DNA of 64,000 nucleotides from Methylopila henanensis. GTDB lineage: Bacteria; Pseudomonadota; Alphaproteobacteria; Rhizobiales; Methylopilaceae. This document shows positions 35,110 through 44,533 of this stretch, piece after piece. The first letter of the stretch is position 1. Every line of letters starts with the position of its first letter. Location: positions 62,001 through 126,000 of the forward strand of contig NZ_JBHUER010000004.1 of assembly GCF_042681025.1 (NCBI RefSeq), written 5' to 3'. The notes below the pieces were generated by a model. The model saw only the letters and a list, made by a program, of their open reading frames with translations, ran no database searches and was not told the origin of the DNA. Made by a program: the position numbers and the translations under genes.

Positions 35110-38100
35110 GTGAACAACACCCTCACCGGTCTGGGGCTCGCGCTCGTGCTTGCGCTCGTCGCCGCGCTGGTGGGGCCGTGGTTCGTCGACTGGAACGCCT
35201 ACCGCGCCGACTTCGAGCGTCAGGCGAGCCGGATCGTCGGCGCGCCGGTGACGGTGTCCGGCGCGGTGGACGCGCGGCTGCTGCCGAGCCCCTATGTGCG
35301 CTTCCGCGACGTGGCCGCGGGCGCGGCGGACGCCCGGCTTCAGGCCGCGGAGATCGAGATCACGCTCGGCGTCGGCCCGCTGCTCCGCGGCGACGTGGTC
35401 GCGCAGAGCGTCCGGATCGTGCGGCCGCGGCTGTCGGTCACGGTCGGGGCCGACGGCGCGGTGAAGTGGCCCGGCGGCGCCGCGTCGGCTGCGCAGGAGA
35501 CCAGCATCGCGCTGGAGCGGGCCGAGATCGTCGACGGCCGGATCGACGTCGCGGCGCCGGCCGGCCGCATCGCCCTGACGGGGCTGACGGGGATCGCCGA
35601 GGCCGGTTCGCTGAAAGGGCCGTTCCGCTTCGAGGGCGCCGCCGGCACGCCGCTCGGCCGGGCCGCGCTGAAGCTGTCGACGGGACGCGCGGACGCGGCC
35701 GGCGCGCTGCGGCTCAAGCTCGCCGCGACGATCGACGGGCGACCTGAAACGTTCGACGCGGACGGCCTTCTGACGGTCGGCGCGAAGCCGCGCTTCGAGG
35801 GTCAGGCGGCGCTCGCGCGCCCGACCCCGCGGCCGGGCGAGGGCGAGACCCCGGAGCAGGCGGCGGCGAAGGCTCCGCCGTGGCGGCTCGCGACGAAAGT
35901 GGCGGGCGATCCCGGGCGTCTCGGATTCGAGGCGATCGACGCTGTCTACGGCCCGGACGAGCGGGCGGTCCGGCTCGGCGGCGAGGGCGCGCTGACGCTC
36001 GGCTCCGCGCCACGCTTCGACCTCGCGCTCGCTTCCCGCCAGATCGATCTCGACCGCAGCCTCGACCTGGGAGGCGGCGGGCCGGCGGCGCGGATCGAGG
36101 CGCTGCTGCAGCGGCTGGGACCTGTGGCGCATCCCGCGCTCGACGGCGCCGTGAAGGTCGATCTCGGCGGGCTTCTGCTCGCAGGCGACGTGGTGCGCGG
36201 GCTGCGCGCCGAACTCGTCAGCGACAAGGGCGCCTGGCGGATCGGCCGCCTGACGGCGCAGCTTCCGGGCGAGGCCGCGCTCGGCGCCCGCGGCGCGATC
36301 GCCTTCATGGGGCAGGCGCCGGGCTTCGCCGGATCCGTGGACTTCTCGACCGGCGACCTCGGCGCCTTCCGGCGGTGGCTCGAAGGCGGCGGTGTCGACG
36401 GGCGCGCGGCGGTCCGAAAGCTCGCGGTCAAAGGCGACGTCACGGCGCGCATCGGCGGGCTCACCGTCGAGAACGCCCGCGTGACGGCCGACGGCGCCGC
36501 GAGCTCCGGACGCATCGCCTGGCGCGCGGCGGAGCGGGGCGAACGGGAGCGCGTCGAGGCGGCGCTCAGCGCGGACCGGCTGGATCTCGACGCGCTTGGG
36601 CTCGACCGGCTGATCCGATCGGCGGCCCGCGGGGGCGGCGGCGTCGACCTCATGCTGGCGCTCGACGCCAAGGCGCTGCGGCTGCTGGGCGTGGCCTTCG
36701 AGGACGTCGAGATCGATGCGACCGTCGACAAGAACGGGCTCGACGTCCGCAAGCTGCTCGTCGGGGACGCCGGCGGCGTCAAGGTGTCCGGCGCCGGCCG
36801 AATCGCGGCCGCCGCGCAGGACGGCGATCTCGCCTTCGACATCGAGGGCGATGATCTCCGCGGCCTTCTCACGCTCGCGCGCGCGGCCGGCCTGCCGGAG
36901 GCGGCCGTGGCCGCGATCGAAGCGCGGTCGTCCGAGCTCGCGCCGGTGAAGCTGTCGATTGATGTGACGATCGCCGAGGACGGCGGCGTGGCGACCGTGA
37001 CCGGCGGGCTCGCCGGCGGCGCGATCGAGGCGCGCTACGCCGCGCCGGCCTTTTCGCCCGACGCGGAGACGGAGCTGACGGCGCGGCTGACGAGCCCGGA
37101 CGGACGCCGGCTCGCGGCGCTGGCAGGTCTGGCGCTCAGCCCGGTCGCGCAGGCCGAGGGCGGCGAGGTCAGCCTGAACCTGAAGGGCGTTCCGGCGCGG
37201 CGGATGGCGGGCGAGGCGCGCGCGCGGGCGCTCGGCCTCGATCTCGCCGGGCGCGGCGAGGCGGCCGCCGGGGAGGGAGGATCCTGGACCGCGGCCGCCG
37301 ACGCGACGCTCGCCTCCGGCGACGTCACCGGGGCGCTGGAGGCGCTGGGCCGGCTCGTGCCGGGCGCGGCGCCCGCGATTCCCGTCGACCTCGCGGCGCG
37401 CGTCTCGCTCGGCCGCGACGGTGTCGCGCTGGACGGGCTCAAGGGGGCGATCGCCGGCAGAACGGTCTCCGGACGGCTGTTGGCCCCGGTCGATCCGCGC
37501 CGGGGGGTGGAGGGCGAACTGGCGTTCGACAACCTGCCGCTGGCCGCCGTCCTCGGCGTCGCGCTGTCGCCCGACGCGCTTGCGCCCGCGGCCAGCGCGC
37601 GACGCCCGGTCTGGCCGTCGCAACCGTTCGGCCCCTCGCCGCTGCAGGGCCTCGCAGGCAGCCTCGCGGTGACGGCGAAATCCGTGGATGTCGCGCCGGG
37701 CCGCGCCGCGACGGAGGCGCGCTTCACCTTCGGGGCCCGGCCCGGCTCGATCGCGATCCGCGACTTCTCCGCCGCCTTCGCCGGCGGCCGGCTCGACGCG
37801 TCGCTCGACGTCGGGCGCCCCGACGCCAACGCGACCGTCGCCCTGCGCGCGAAGCTGACCGGCGCCCGTATCGAGCGGCTCGCAGGTCTTTCCGAGCCGG
37901 CCTCTCCCGTGGCCGGCGTGGTCGACGTCGCGGCCGACGTCCAGGGCTCCGGCCGGACGCTCGGGGCGATCGTCGCGACCCTGTCCGGCGCGGGCCAGAT
38001 TTCGCTGCGCGACGGCGTGGTGCGCAGGCTCGACCCGGCGGCCCTCGACCGGATCGAGCCAAGGGTGATCGCCGGCCTGCCGCTCGAGGCGCCGAAGATC

Positions 38101-38727
38101 GCGGCCGAACTCGATCGCGCGTTTGCGGGCGGCGACCTCGTCCTCGCGCGGGCGTCGGCGCCCTTCACGGTCTCGGGCGGCGTGGTCCGCACCGGCGCGC
38201 TCGACGACGGTGGCGGGCCCGCGCGGCTCGGCGGCGCGATAAGCCTCGACCTGTCGCGGCTCACGCTCGACGCGACGCTCGGTCTGGCACCCCGCCGGCC
38301 GGACGCGCCGCAGGCTGCGACGGTCGCCTTCGAGGGGCCGCTCGCGACGCCGAAGCGACGGGTCGACGCGACCGCGCTCACCGGCTGGCTGTCGGTGCGG
38401 GCGGTCGAGCGCGAGACCCGGCGTATCGAGGCGATGGAGGCGGAGATGCGCGAGCGCGCCCGAATCGCGCGCGAGCGGGCGGTCGCCGAGGAGAAACGAC
38501 GGGCGGAGGAGAAGCGGCGCGCCGACGAGGAGCGCGCGCGGGCGGTCGAGGAGGAGCGACGGCGGCAGGAGGCGGAGGAGCGCGCTCGCGCCGCGCTTCA
38601 GGCGCCGCCGCGTCCCGAGATCGGCCCCGCGACTCCGGCGCTGACGCCCGCGATCGACATCACCCCGCCCGGTGGACCGGGCGCGTCGGCCGATCCGCTG
38701 ACGGGCGCTCCGCCGCAGCTCCGCTGA
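35110..38727 (+). CDS. AsmA family protein, 1205 residues
   Basis: Large inner-membrane-anchored periplasmic protein of the AsmA/bridge-like lipid-transfer type. An N-terminal membrane segment (LTGLGLALVLALVAALVGPWF) is followed by the AsmA signature WNAYRADFERQASRIVGAPVTVSG. A long repeat-rich beta region follows, then the AsmA C-terminal core (FAGGRLDASLDVG, SGAGQISLRDGVV). Residues about 1100-1165 form a highly charged coiled coil (REI/EEKRRAEEKRRADEERARAVEEE) before a Pro-rich tail. The start is GTG at 35110 with a weak ribosome site. Role in outer-membrane lipid balance is inferred from the family. Confidence 0.88.
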   Translation: MNNTLTGLGLALVLALVAALVGPWFVDWNAYRADFERQASRIVGAPVTVSGAVDARLLPSPYVRFRDVAAGAADARLQAAEIEITLGVGPLLRGDVVAQSVRIVRPRLSVTVGADGAVKWPGGAASAAQETSIALERAEIVDGRIDVAAPAGRIALTGLTGIAEAGSLKGPFRFEGAAGTPLGRAALKLSTGRADAAGALRLKLAATIDGRPETFDADGLLTVGAKPRFEGQAALARPTPRPGEGETPEQAAAKAPPWRLATKVAGDPGRLGFEAIDAVYGPDERAVRLGGEGALTLGSAPRFDLALASRQIDLDRSLDLGGGGPAARIEALLQRLGPVAHPALDGAVKVDLGGLLLAGDVVRGLRAELVSDKGAWRIGRLTAQLPGEAALGARGAIAFMGQAPGFAGSVDFSTGDLGAFRRWLEGGGVDGRAAVRKLAVKGDVTARIGGLTVENARVTADGAASSGRIAWRAAERGERERVEAALSADRLDLDALGLDRLIRSAARGGGGVDLMLALDAKALRLLGVAFEDVEIDATVDKNGLDVRKLLVGDAGGVKVSGAGRIAAAAQDGDLAFDIEGDDLRGLLTLARAAGLPEAAVAAIEARSSELAPVKLSIDVTIAEDGGVATVTGGLAGGAIEARYAAPAFSPDAETELTARLTSPDGRRLAALAGLALSPVAQAEGGEVSLNLKGVPARRMAGEARARALGLDLAGRGEAAAGEGGSWTAAADATLASGDVTGALEALGRLVPGAAPAIPVDLAARVSLGRDGVALDGLKGAIAGRTVSGRLLAPVDPRRGVEGELAFDNLPLAAVLGVALSPDALAPAASARRPVWPSQPFGPSPLQGLAGSLAVTAKSVDVAPGRAATEARFTFGARPGSIAIRDFSAAFAGGRLDASLDVGRPDANATVALRAKLTGARIERLAGLSEPASPVAGVVDVAADVQGSGRTLGAIVATLSGAGQISLRDGVVRRLDPAALDRIEPRVIAGLPLEAPKIAAELDRAFAGGDLVLARASAPFTVSGGVVRTGALDDGGGPARLGGAISLDLSRLTLDATLGLAPRRPDAPQAATVAFEGPLATPKRRVDATALTGWLSVRAVERETRRIEAMEAEMRERARIARERAVAEEKRRAEEKRRADEERARAVEEERRRQEAEERARAALQAPPRPEIGPATPALTPAIDITPPGGPGASADPLTGAPPQLR

Positions 38728-38733
38728 GGCGGC

Positions 38734-39108
38734 TCAGACGCCCGCGACGCTCGCCGCGGCGCCGGCCCGGCGGCGGTAGTGGTCGAGCACATGCAGGCGC
38801 ACGGCCGAGGACAGGTTGCCGCCCTTGCGGCCGGCGTCGATCTCCGCGACGAGGCTGCGCAGCGACTGGCCGCGCTCACGCGCGATGTCCTTCAGCGCGT
38901 GCCAGAAGGCGTCCTCGAGGCTGACGCTGGTCTTGTGGCCGGCGACGACGATCGAGCGCTTGACGATGTCGGGGTTCGCGACCTCGCCGCCGCTGAAGGC
39001 GCCGTCCGGAAGGCCAGCGGGGGCGCCAAGATCGGTCATCAGGATGCCGTCGCCCGCGCGCGGGGCGTTGGCTTCGGCCAGGTCGATGGCTTCGGAAACC
39101 CGGTTCAT
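38734..39108 (-). CDS. Ribbon-helix-helix domain protein
   Basis: The 124-residue protein has a C-terminal RHH_4-type domain: SIVVAGHKTSVSLEDAFWHALKDIARERG, then SLRSLVAEIDAGRKGGNLSSAVRLHVLDHYRR. This family is common in Hyphomicrobiales beside DUF4169 and fumC. The N-terminal 50 residues are low complexity. The ATG overlaps the DUF4169 stop (ATGA). DNA binding is inferred from the fold. Confidence 0.87.
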   Translation of the reverse strand: MNRVSEAIDLAEANAPRAGDGILMTDLGAPAGLPDGAFSGGEVANPDIVKRSIVVAGHKTSVSLEDAFWHALKDIARERGQSLRSLVAEIDAGRKGGNLSSAVRLHVLDHYRRRAGAAASVAGV

Positions 39109-39299
39109 GCGTCTGCGTCGCCCCCATTCTCTCGGCGGTGCCCGTCGAGAAGCCGCGCCGTCTGCTCGCGCCGCGCGGCCTCAGCAGCCTTCTCGCCCTT
39201 GCTGCGGCCAAAACGAATGCGGTTCTCGGAGGCCCCCGCCTCCTTCGCGTCCCGCTTTCGCTGCTTGCGCGCCTGGCGCAGATTGACGATGTCGGCCAT
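39105..39299 (-). CDS. DUF4169 family protein
   Basis: A small, highly basic 64-residue protein: MADIVNLRQARKQRKRDAKE then ENRIRFGRSKGEKAAEA. This is the DUF4169 pattern. Function unknown; basic charge suggests nucleic acid or ribosome contact. It lies 71 bp downstream of fumC on the same strand and is coupled to the ribbon-helix-helix gene. Confidence 0.88.
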   Translation of the reverse strand: MADIVNLRQARKQRKRDAKEAGASENRIRFGRSKGEKAAEAARREQTARLLDGHRRENGGDADA

Positions 39300-39370
39300 C
39301 GCGGCGCGTTTTACACGCCCGCGCGCAGGAAATCGAGCGCCGAGACGGCCCGGCGCCCGATGGCCGGGCC

Positions 39371-40762
39371 TCAGCCCGGCTTGATCATCGTCTCCGGCCG
39401 CACCACGCGGTCGAACTCCTCGGCCGTGACGAAGCCGAGCTTCACGGCCTCCTCCTTCAGCGTCGTGCCGTTCTTGTGCGCGGTCTTCGCGACCTTGGTG
39501 GCGTTGTCGTAGCCGATGGTGGGCGCGAGCGCGGTCACCAGCATCAGCGAGCGGCCCATCAGGTCGGCGATGCGGACCTCGTCGGCCTCGATGCCGACCA
39601 CGCAGTTGTCGGCGAAGCTGACCGCCGCGTCCGCGATCAGCCGGATCGACTGCAGCATGTTGTAGGCGAGCACCGGCTTGAAGACGTTCAGCTCGAAATG
39701 GCCCTGGCTGCCGGCGAAGGTCACGGCGGCGTTGTTGCCGAACACCTGGGCGCAGACCATCGTCAGCGCCTCGCACTGGGTCGGGTTGACCTTGCCCGGC
39801 ATGATCGAGGAGCCCGGCTCGTTCTCGGGCAGGATCAGCTCGCCGAGCCCGGAGCGCGGGCCGGAGCCCAGGAACCGGATGTCGTTCGCGATCTTGAACA
39901 GTCCGGCGGCGACGGCGTTCAGCGCGCCATGGGCGTAGACATAGGCGTCGTGGGCGGCGAGCGCCTCGAACTTATTCGGCGCGGTGACGAAGGGCAGGCC
40001 GGTGATCTCGGCCGCCTTCTCGGCGAATTTCTCGGCGAAGCCGATCTTGGCGTTGATGCCGGTGCCGACCGCCGTGCCGCCCTGGGCCAGCGGATAGAGG
40101 TGCTGGAGCCCTTCCTTCACCCGCGCGACGCCGAGGCGGATCTGCGCGACGTAGCCGGAGAACTCCTGCCCGAGCGTCAGCGGCGTGGCGTCCTGAGTGT
40201 GGGTGCGGCCGATCTTGATGATGTGCTCGAACGCCTTCGCCTTGGCGTCGAGCGCGTCCTCGAGGTGTTTGAGGGACGGAATCAGCCGGTTCTCGATCTC
40301 CTCGGCGGCGGCGATGTGCATCGCGGTCGGGAAGGTGTCGTTGGACGACTGGCTCATGTTGACGTGGTCGTTCGGATGCACCGGCTTCTTGGAGCCGAGC
40401 TCGCCGCCCAGGATCTCGATCGCGCGGTTCGAGATCACCTCGTTCGCGTTCATGTTCGACTGGGTGCCGGAGCCGGTCTGCCAGACCACCAGCGGGAAGT
40501 GGTCGTCGAACTTGCCGTCGATCACTTCCTGCGCCGCGCTCGCGATCGCGTCGGCGAGCTCCGGCTTGAGGACGCCGAGCTCGCGGTTCGCGAGCGCCGC
40601 CGAGCGCTTCACCACGCCGAGCGCGCGGATGAGCGGCTTCGGCATGGTCTCGCCGCCGATCTTGAAGTTCTGCAGCGAACGCTGGGTCTGCGCGCCCCAA
40701 TACCTGTCGGCGGGGACCTCGAGCGGCCCGAAGCTGTCGGTTTCGGTGCGGGTCGACGTCAT
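39371..40762 (-). CDS. fumC: Fumarate hydratase class II
   Basis: Reversible hydration of fumarate to malate in the TCA cycle; a heat-stable homotetramer without iron. The 463-residue protein has TGSGTQSNMNANEVISNRA, HPNDHVNMSQSSNDTFPTAMH, GRTHTQDATPLTLGQEFSG with the catalytic His, and the signature GSSIMPGKVNPTQCEA. The ATG at 40762 gives the family start (TETDSFGPLEVPADRYWGAQTQRS). Confidence 0.98.
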   Translation of the reverse strand: MTSTRTETDSFGPLEVPADRYWGAQTQRSLQNFKIGGETMPKPLIRALGVVKRSAALANRELGVLKPELADAIASAAQEVIDGKFDDHFPLVVWQTGSGTQSNMNANEVISNRAIEILGGELGSKKPVHPNDHVNMSQSSNDTFPTAMHIAAAEEIENRLIPSLKHLEDALDAKAKAFEHIIKIGRTHTQDATPLTLGQEFSGYVAQIRLGVARVKEGLQHLYPLAQGGTAVGTGINAKIGFAEKFAEKAAEITGLPFVTAPNKFEALAAHDAYVYAHGALNAVAAGLFKIANDIRFLGSGPRSGLGELILPENEPGSSIMPGKVNPTQCEALTMVCAQVFGNNAAVTFAGSQGHFELNVFKPVLAYNMLQSIRLIADAAVSFADNCVVGIEADEVRIADLMGRSLMLVTALAPTIGYDNATKVAKTAHKNGTTLKEEAVKLGFVTAEEFDRVVRPETMIKPG

Positions 40763-40864
40763 GGCGCGGCTCTCGTGCTGGATGGACCGGATCGGCGCGT
40801 CAACGCGCCGCGGTCCGGTGCTTAGCACGCGCCTTCGCGCCGCGTCACGCCATGCGGGGAGAGC

Positions 40865-41386
40865 TTACTTCTTGCGGAACTTGTCGAGGCTTACGACCTC
40901 AGCGCCGCCGTCCGCGGCGGGCGTCCCGGCGGCGTCGTCCGGCTCCGCCGCGGCGGCCTCGGTCGGCTCCTCGGCTTCGGCCTCGACCGCGTCCTCGCTC
41001 TCGGCCGCGTCCGGATTGTCGAACTTCAGCCCGAACTGGACCGACGGATCGAAGAATCCGGTGACCGATTCGAACGGCACCACGAGCTTCTCCGGCACGC
41101 CGCCGAACGACAGGCCGACCTCGAAGCCGTAGTCCGAGACCTCGAGGTCCCAGAACTGGTGCTGGAGCACGATCGTCATCTCGGCCGGGTAGCGCTCGCG
41201 CAGGCGGTTCGAGAGCTTCACGTCCGGATCGGTTGTGCGGAAGGAGATGTAGAAGTGATGCTCGCCGGGCGTGCCTTCGCGGGCGACCCGGGACAGCACG
41301 TCGCGCACGACGCCCCGCAGCGCCTTCTGCGTCAGCAGGTCGTAGCGCATGAAGTCCTGGGCGGGCGGCGTCTGCTCGGTCGTCAT
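40865..41386 (-). CDS. sspB: SspB-type ClpXP adaptor (alphaproteobacterial form)
   Basis: Adaptor that binds ssrA-tagged proteins and tethers them to ClpX. The 173-residue protein has the SspB fold sequence RYDLLTQKALRGVVRDVLSRV, HHFYISFRTTDPDVKLSNRL, EMTIVLQHQFWDLEVSDYGFEVGLSFGG. A long acidic, Ala-rich linker (about 128-160) leads to a short basic C-terminal tail, VVSLDKFRKK, in the place of the ClpX-binding XB motif. It lies 91 bp downstream of ssrA on the same strand. Confidence 0.94.
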   Translation of the reverse strand: MTTEQTPPAQDFMRYDLLTQKALRGVVRDVLSRVAREGTPGEHHFYISFRTTDPDVKLSNRLRERYPAEMTIVLQHQFWDLEVSDYGFEVGLSFGGVPEKLVVPFESVTGFFDPSVQFGLKFDNPDAAESEDAVEAEAEEPTEAAAAEPDDAAGTPAADGGAEVVSLDKFRKK

Positions 41387-41476
41387 GTCTGCCACATAAC
41401 CGGATTCGACGACCGGGAAACACCGCGCCGGCTGTCGCAGGCGGAAATTCGGCGTCGCCGGCGTCAAAAGAGAAGT

Positions 41477-41793
41477 GGAGGTTTCTGTTGCCAGGTACCT
41501 CCGAACCCCGCCTAAAAGAGCTAACCCCTTAGGACTTTAATTTGGTTTTTCAAACCGCTCACGCGGCCTGAGCAACCGGAGCATAGTTGTCGTTGGCAAC
41601 TATAGATTGAGCCCGATAACGGCGGTGCCATGCCGGGTGAAAGCTCGCCCTTTACGCCCCCGTCGATCCTGTTTCGCCCCCGCCGAAACCCACGGCGGAC
41701 CATGGGCTTCGGTGGAGGCGCCGGGTGCTGCCCCCGGGTCCGAAGGGTTTATTGCGGCGACCGTTTATCACCATAGTCGGGCAAGCCCGACGC
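41477..41793 (-). ncRNA. ssrA: tmRNA, circularly permuted two-piece form
   Basis: On the minus strand the acceptor piece comes first and ends in CGCCTCCACC (about 41720-41711). A spacer of about 30 nt (41710-41682) should be excised. The coding piece then starts GGGGGCGAAACAGGATCGAC (41681-41662), whose first bases pair with CGCCTCC to close the tRNA-like acceptor stem. The tag frame at 41597-41559 encodes ANDNYAPVAQAA then TGA. The 3' end is a GGAGGT...ACCTCC hairpin (41502-41477). This is the alphaproteobacterial permuted layout. The 5' end is set from the -10 box. The final A of CCA is not encoded. Confidence 0.95.
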
Positions 41794-41798
41794 CCATG

Positions 41799-41827
41799 AA
41801 TATAGGCGTGCCCGTGGCGCACCGGAA
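41799..41827 (-). promoter_or_regulatory. Probable ssrA promoter
   Basis: On the minus strand TATATT (41804-41799) is a good -10 box about 6 nt before the likely tmRNA 5' end. The -35 region (TTCCGG at 41827-41822) is a weak match. Confidence 0.5.
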
Positions 41828-41968
41828 GCCCCCCACCGCGTCGCAGGCCGCGCGGACCGTTTTCGCTAACGCGTCCTTTCAACCGTCGATCAATTTTTAA
41901 GGATGCGACGCTAGCCTGCGCGCGCCGGGTTCCGCAGGGGCGGGCCCGAGGCGGGAGGCCAGAAGGTC

Positions 41969-43639
41969 GTGCGCATTCGGTCGAAGATTTTCATGCTGGT
42001 GGGCGGGCTGGGCGCCGTCGCCCTGCTGACGGCGGCCATCGGCCTGTCGTCCCTGCACGCGATGGAGGATTCCGTCGACGACGTGAAGAGCGCGGCCGAA
42101 CAGGCGCTCAACAGCGAGCGGCTGAACCGGCTGGTGACGCGCGTCGTCATGGAGTCGCGCGGCGTCTACAGCGCCGACAGCACGGCGGAAGCCCGGAAGT
42201 TCAGCGAGGGCATCCTCGCCGGCCTCGCCGACATCGACGCGCTGCTCGCAAGCTGGGCGCCGACCGTGCCGGAGGCGGACCGCGGCCTGTTCGACGCGGT
42301 CACGGCCAGCGCCGCCGGGTTCAAGACCTTCCGCACCGAAACCGCGCGGCTTGGCGTCGAAGTCTCGCCCCAAGCGGCCAACGAGCAGGGCAACAACGAG
42401 GCGAACCGCGCCAACCGCCAGGCGTTCCAGGCCAGCGTCGACGCGATGACCGAGCGGAGCCAAAAGGCGGTTTCCGATGTCCACGACCGCTCCGACGCGC
42501 TCTTCGACGAGCGGCTCACCCTGATCCTGCTGGTCAGCTTCGGCGGCACCGGCCTGGCGCTCGCGATCGCCGGCGTCGTGGCGCACCGGCAGATCGCCGC
42601 TCCGCTGCAGCAGGTCGCCGCGGCGCTCGGCAAGCTCGCCGCGGGCGACTTCAACCTGCCGCCGGCCCGCGCCTCGAAGGACGAGGTCGGCGACATCTCC
42701 CGCAGCATGGAGGTTTTCGCCCGCGAGATGCGCGAGGCCGAACGCCTGCGCGCCGAGCAGGCCGAGAGCGAGCGCACGCGGATCGAACGCCGCCGCGCCG
42801 AGATGAACGGGCTCGCCGGCCGCTTCCAGGGCAGCGTCGGCGAACTGGTGCAGCAGCTTGCGGCGGCGGCGCAGGAGCTCGAGGTCACCTCGCGCTCGCT
42901 CGCGGCCAACGCAGACCAGACCAACGCGCAGTCCGGCGCCGTGCTCGCCGTCGCCAACGAGACCGCGGCAAACGTCAACGCGGTGGCGGCGGCGGCCGAG
43001 GAGTTCGCGGCCTGCGCCGGCGAGATCGGCTCGCAGGTCGCCCGCACCACGGAGGCGGCCTCCGCCGCGGTCGCGAACGTCGACAGCGCCCACGCCTGCG
43101 TGCGCCAGCTCGTCGACGGCTCGAACAAGATCGGCCAGTTCGTGCAGCTCATCCGCGAGATCGCCGAGCAGACCAACCTGCTCGCGCTCAACGCCACCAT
43201 TGAGGCGGCGCGGGCGGGCGAAGCCGGCCGCGGCTTCGCGATCGTCGCTGCCGAGGTCAAGCAGCTCGCCGGCCAGACGGGCAAGGCGACCGAGGAGATC
43301 ACGGCGCAGATCAACGCGATCCAGGCCGCGACCCGCGAGACGGTCCAGGCGATCGAGGGCATCGGCGTCACCATCGGCGAAGTCCACCAGATCGCGACCA
43401 GCGTCTCCGCCGCGGTGGAGGAGCAGCAGGCCGCCACCAACGAGATCGCGCGCAACGTCAGCGAGGCCGCCCGCGGCACGCAGCGCGTCAGCCAGGACAT
43501 GGACGAGGTCCGTATCGCGGCCGACCAGGCCGGCGCCGGCGCCGGCCAGCTCCGGATCGCGGCGGGCGAGCTCGCCCAGCAGTCCTCGCAGCTCGGCAAG
43601 GAGGTCGACGACTTCCTGCACGAGGTGCGCGCCGCCTGA
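41969..43639 (+). CDS. Methyl-accepting chemotaxis protein
   Basis: Transmembrane chemoreceptor of 556 residues. The first membrane helix is about 8-30, then a helical sensory region of about 150 residues rich in polar residues, a second membrane helix (LILLVSFGGTGLALAIAGVV), a HAMP domain (RQIAAPLQQVAAALGKLAAGDF) and the MCP signalling hairpin tip EIAEQTNLLALNATIEAARAGEAGRGFAIVAAEV. The C-terminus lacks a CheR-tether pentapeptide. It starts at GTG 41969. No che genes are adjacent, so it is an orphan receptor. Confidence 0.94.
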   Translation: MRIRSKIFMLVGGLGAVALLTAAIGLSSLHAMEDSVDDVKSAAEQALNSERLNRLVTRVVMESRGVYSADSTAEARKFSEGILAGLADIDALLASWAPTVPEADRGLFDAVTASAAGFKTFRTETARLGVEVSPQAANEQGNNEANRANRQAFQASVDAMTERSQKAVSDVHDRSDALFDERLTLILLVSFGGTGLALAIAGVVAHRQIAAPLQQVAAALGKLAAGDFNLPPARASKDEVGDISRSMEVFAREMREAERLRAEQAESERTRIERRRAEMNGLAGRFQGSVGELVQQLAAAAQELEVTSRSLAANADQTNAQSGAVLAVANETAANVNAVAAAAEEFAACAGEIGSQVARTTEAASAAVANVDSAHACVRQLVDGSNKIGQFVQLIREIAEQTNLLALNATIEAARAGEAGRGFAIVAAEVKQLAGQTGKATEEITAQINAIQAATRETVQAIEGIGVTIGEVHQIATSVSAAVEEQQAATNEIARNVSEAARGTQRVSQDMDEVRIAADQAGAGAGQLRIAAGELAQQSSQLGKEVDDFLHEVRAA

Positions 43640-43667
43640 CATCGGCGCCAGAGCTGTGGACGCATGG

Positions 43668-43695
43668 GAGGGCGCCTGCTGACGCGGGCGCCCTC
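43668..43695 (+). other. Hairpin between the chemoreceptor gene and thyA
   Basis: A perfect 9-bp stem, GAGGGCGCC (43668-43676) with GGCGCCCTC (43687-43695), without a T run. It could be a weak terminator or a 5' leader element of thyA. Confidence 0.35.
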
Positions 43696-43738
43696 GGTGC
43701 TATGGTGCGCCGGCTGGCACACGCGTCACGGCCCGGGC

Positions 43739-44533
43739 ATGCAGACCTATCTCGACCTTCTCCGGCGGATCCTCGAAGAGGGCGTCCGCAAGGACGACCG
43801 CACCGGCACCGGCACCCTGTCGGTGTTCGGCGCCCAGATGCGCTTCGACCTGACGGAGGGCTTTCCGCTCGTCACGACGAAGAAGCTGCACCTGAAGTCG
43901 ATCGTCCACGAGCTGCTGTGGTTCCTCGCGGGCGACACCAACGTCCGCTACCTGCAGGAGAACGGCGTCACGATCTGGGACGAGTGGGCGGACGCCTCGG
44001 GCGAGCTCGGTCCGGTCTACGGCCGGCAGTGGCGCTCCTGGGCCGCGCCCGACGGACGGACCATCGACCAGATGAAGGACGTGCTGGCGGAGCTGAAGCG
44101 CAATCCGTCGTCGCGCCGGCTGATCGTCTCGTCCTGGAACCCGGCCGACGTCCCGGCCATGGCGCTCGCGCCGTGCCACTGCCTGTTCCAGTTCGACGTG
44201 ACCGACGGCCGGCTGTCCTGCCAGCTCTACCAGCGCTCGGCCGACGTCTTCCTCGGCGTGCCGTTCAACATCGCCTCCTATGCGCTGCTGACCCACCTCG
44301 TCGCCCATGAGGCCGGGCTCGCCGTGGGCGACTTCGTGCACACGCTCGGCGACGCCCATCTCTACCTCAACCATCTCGACCAGGCCCGCGAGCAGCTTGC
44401 GCGCGAGCCGCGTCCGCTGCCGAAGCTGCGCCTGAACGCGGCCGTGCGCTCGGTGTTCGACGTCCGCTTCGACGACATCGTGTTCGAGGGCTACGATCCC
44501 CATCCCGCCATCAAGGCGCCGGTGGCGGTGTGA
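43739..44533 (+). CDS. thyA: Thymidylate synthase
   Basis: Converts dUMP to dTMP using methylene-tetrahydrofolate and yields dihydrofolate, which FolA downstream reduces. The 264 residues equal the E. coli length. The dUMP-binding RTGTGTLSVFG, the VYGRQWRSW segment and the catalytic Cys in LAPCHCLFQFDV are intact, as are QLYQRSADVFLGVPFNIASYALL and DAHLYLNHLDQ. The ATG at 43739 is chosen by family length. Its TGA overlaps the GTG of the next gene. Confidence 0.97.
   Translation: MQTYLDLLRRILEEGVRKDDRTGTGTLSVFGAQMRFDLTEGFPLVTTKKLHLKSIVHELLWFLAGDTNVRYLQENGVTIWDEWADASGELGPVYGRQWRSWAAPDGRTIDQMKDVLAELKRNPSSRRLIVSSWNPADVPAMALAPCHCLFQFDVTDGRLSCQLYQRSADVFLGVPFNIASYALLTHLVAHEAGLAVGDFVHTLGDAHLYLNHLDQAREQLAREPRPLPKLRLNAAVRSVFDVRFDDIVFEGYDPHPAIKAPVAV

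Noticed and set aside
41607..41900. Plus-strand protein gene over the ssrA region
   Set aside because: The stretch is explained in full by the minus-strand tmRNA; the frame has no family match.
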